NCBI GenBank assembly: GCA_011524785.1
Contig: WTJQ01000626.1
Location: forward strand, 2,425-8,011
DNA length: 5,587 nucleotides
Reading direction: 5' to 3'
DNA from: Planctomycetota bacterium
GTDB taxonomy: Bacteria > Planctomycetota > UBA1135 > GCA-002686595
Below the pieces are notes generated by a model. The model was not told the DNA's origin. It did not search any database and saw only the letters and a list, made by a program, of their open reading frames with translations. How positions within the stretch are numbered: position 1 is the first letter of the stretch; every line of letters begins with the position of its first letter. Below, piece after piece: positions 4,565-5,587 of this stretch. The translations under genes were made by a program, and so were the position numbers.

Positions 4565-5587
4565 GAGCCGCTCCCCGCCAGGGGCTTGAGGCGCTGGTGC
4601 GAGACGATCCACTCGTTCCCGTCGTCCCAGGCGAACAGCTCCGCGCAGGCCAGGAAGAAGACGCGCCAGCGCTGGAACCAGCGCGCGGCCTCGTCCGGTC
4701 CGTAGGTCTCGCGGAGGACGGCCATGACCTCCTTCTTGCGCGCGTCCATGTTGTCGAGCCAGTGCTCGGACGTCCGCGCGTAGTGCGTGCCGTTGACCGC
4801 CCAGCGCTGGTCGACCTCGAAGGGCACGTCGAGGTGATCCACCAGGTCGTGCGAGGGCATCATCCCCCCGCTGAAGAAGTACTGGCTCATCCAGTCCGAC
4901 TCGTCCTTCACGTCGAAGGGGTAGGCGTAGCTGCGGTGCGCGAACACGTGCAGGAACAGGCGCCCGTCATCCCGGAGCCAGCCGCGGACGCGCCCCAGGA
5001 GGGTCTCCCAGTTCCGCATGTGCTCGAACATCTCCACCGAGACGATCCGGTCGTACTGCGCGGGGGCCTCGAAGCGGTTCATGTCCTCGGTGACGATCCG
5101 CACGTTCGTCAGGCCCTTCGCCGCCGCGCGCCGCTCGATCGAGAGGCGCTGCGGCTTCGAGTTGGAGATCGCGGTGATCCGGCTGTTCGGATAGTGCTCC
5201 GCCATCCAGAGGGTCAGCGAGCCCCAGCCACAGCCCAGCTCGAGCACGTCCTGGCCGTCCACGAGCTCGGCCCGCTCGCAGGTGAGGTCGAGCATCGCCT
5301 CCTCCGCCTCGTCGAGAGTGGTGGACGCGCTGGGGTAGTAGCAGCTGGAGTACTTGCGGCGCTCGCCCAGCGCGAGCTCGAAGAACCGCGGCGGGACCTC
5401 GTAGTGCTGCTCGTTGGCGAGCTCGGGCACGGGGGCCACCGGGGCCTCGCGCATGTGCTCGACGAACCGTCGCAGGGCATCCCCGTGGTCAGGGCCATAG
5501 ATCCCCTGCTGCTCCTCGAGCCGCTGGGAGAGGAGGGTGCGGATCCCGCGGCGCACGAGCGGCCGGGGGACGAGGCCGCGCTCGATG
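4561..5587 (-). CDS. CFA-superfamily SAM-dependent methyltransferase, coclaurine N-methyltransferase-like (5' end outside window)
   Basis: This is a SAM-dependent methyltransferase of the cyclopropane-fatty-acid-synthase superfamily, probably cytosolic and acting on membrane lipid chains or a small amine. The gene is 5'-partial. The frame is open to the right edge, and the codons upstream of the GTG at 5556 read IERGLVPRPL, which matches the usual N-terminus of this family, so 5556 is not the start. 341 residues are visible and few are missing. Numbered from the first complete codon, YSSCYY is at 79-84, the SAM motif I VLELGCGWGS at 114-123, the catalytic-type EMFEHM at 185-190, and His213, Tyr269 and Cys314 match conserved positions of E. 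coli Cfa. It lacks the roughly 130-residue N-terminal lipid-binding domain of true Cfa. Overall it resembles plant coclaurine N-methyltransferases (KYSSCY, TLDEAEEAML, FEHM, NGEEW-like C-terminus), so the substrate is uncertain. Its stop codon overlaps the desaturase start by four bases, implying co-translation. Confidence 0.9.
   Translation of the reverse strand, partial: IERGLVPRPLVRRGIRTLLSQRLEEQQGIYGPDHGDALRRFVEHMREAPVAPVPELANEQHYEVPPRFFELALGERRKYSSCYYPSASTTLDEAEEAMLDLTCERAELVDGQDVLELGCGWGSLTLWMAEHYPNSRITAISNSKPQRLSIERRAAAKGLTNVRIVTEDMNRFEAPAQYDRIVSVEMFEHMRNWETLLGRVRGWLRDDGRLFLHVFAHRSYAYPFDVKDESDWMSQYFFSGGMMPSHDLVDHLDVPFEVDQRWAVNGTHYARTSEHWLDNMDARKKEVMAVLRETYGPDEAARWFQRWRVFFLACAELFAWDDGNEWIVSHQRLKPLAGSGS
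4571..4576 (-). promoter_or_regulatory. Ribosome binding site of the desaturase gene
   Basis: GGGGAG on the minus strand, six bases before the GTG at 4564. It sits inside the last codons of the upstream methyltransferase gene and supports the 4564 start over the GTG at 4612. Confidence 0.6.

Noticed and set aside
4565..4612. Longer desaturase start at the GTG at 4612
   Set aside because: It would overlap the end of the methyltransferase gene by about 50 bases; the GTG at 4564 has a good ribosome binding site and a GTGA overlap like the next two junctions.
3731..4705. Plus-strand open frame (324 codons) opposite the desaturase and methyltransferase genes
   Set aside because: It spans the junction of two real minus-strand genes and its translation is charged, repetitive and motif-free.
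1..5587. RNA genes, CRISPR arrays, insertion sequences, inverted repeats, terminators
   Set aside because: Nothing was seen by eye; the window is coding almost throughout and the largest gap between genes is 25 bases.

Overview
The window is a single, tightly packed, leftward-transcribed gene cluster for membrane fatty-acid modification. All six genes lie on the minus strand, so transcription runs from position 5587 towards position 1. The sequence is strongly GC-rich, with G/C-dominated third codon positions and frequent GTG starts. That, and the gene families present, suggest a high-GC Gram-negative bacterium, for example a myxobacterial/deltaproteobacterial-type or other proteobacterial lineage. 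The assignment below that level is a guess, because there is no rRNA or other taxonomic marker here.

Layout in transcription order: (1) a CFA-superfamily SAM-dependent methyltransferase of the short, coclaurine-N-methyltransferase-like type, whose first few codons lie beyond the right edge; (2) a membrane fatty acid desaturase with the three classical histidine boxes; (3) a COG2907-type FAD-dependent oxidoreductase (flavin amine oxidase fold); (4) a DUF1365 protein; (5) a full-length two-domain protein of the cyclopropane-fatty-acyl-phospholipid synthase family; (6) a DUF2878 membrane protein cut off by the left edge. Genes 1-2, 2-3 and 3-4 each overlap by the same four bases (GTGA). Genes 4-5 are 25 bases apart and genes 5-6 are 9 bases apart. 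There is no non-coding stretch longer than 25 bases, and no promoter, terminator, RNA gene, repeat or mobile element is visible.

How the genes may work together (inference): the desaturase makes a cis double bond, one or both methyltransferases add a SAM-derived carbon at it, and the flavoprotein and DUF1365 protein modify the product further. Clusters of COG2907 flavoprotein, DUF1365, CFA synthase and DUF2878 are a recurring bacterial set. Related genes belong to the singlet-oxygen (RpoE/ChrR) response and to furan fatty acid biosynthesis in alphaproteobacteria. Two features make this version worth a closer look: the embedded desaturase with a second, distinct methyltransferase, and the replacement in the CFA-type enzyme of two residues that bind the catalytic bicarbonate in E. 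coli Cfa. The product could be a cyclopropane, methyl-branched or furan fatty acid; sequence alone does not decide.
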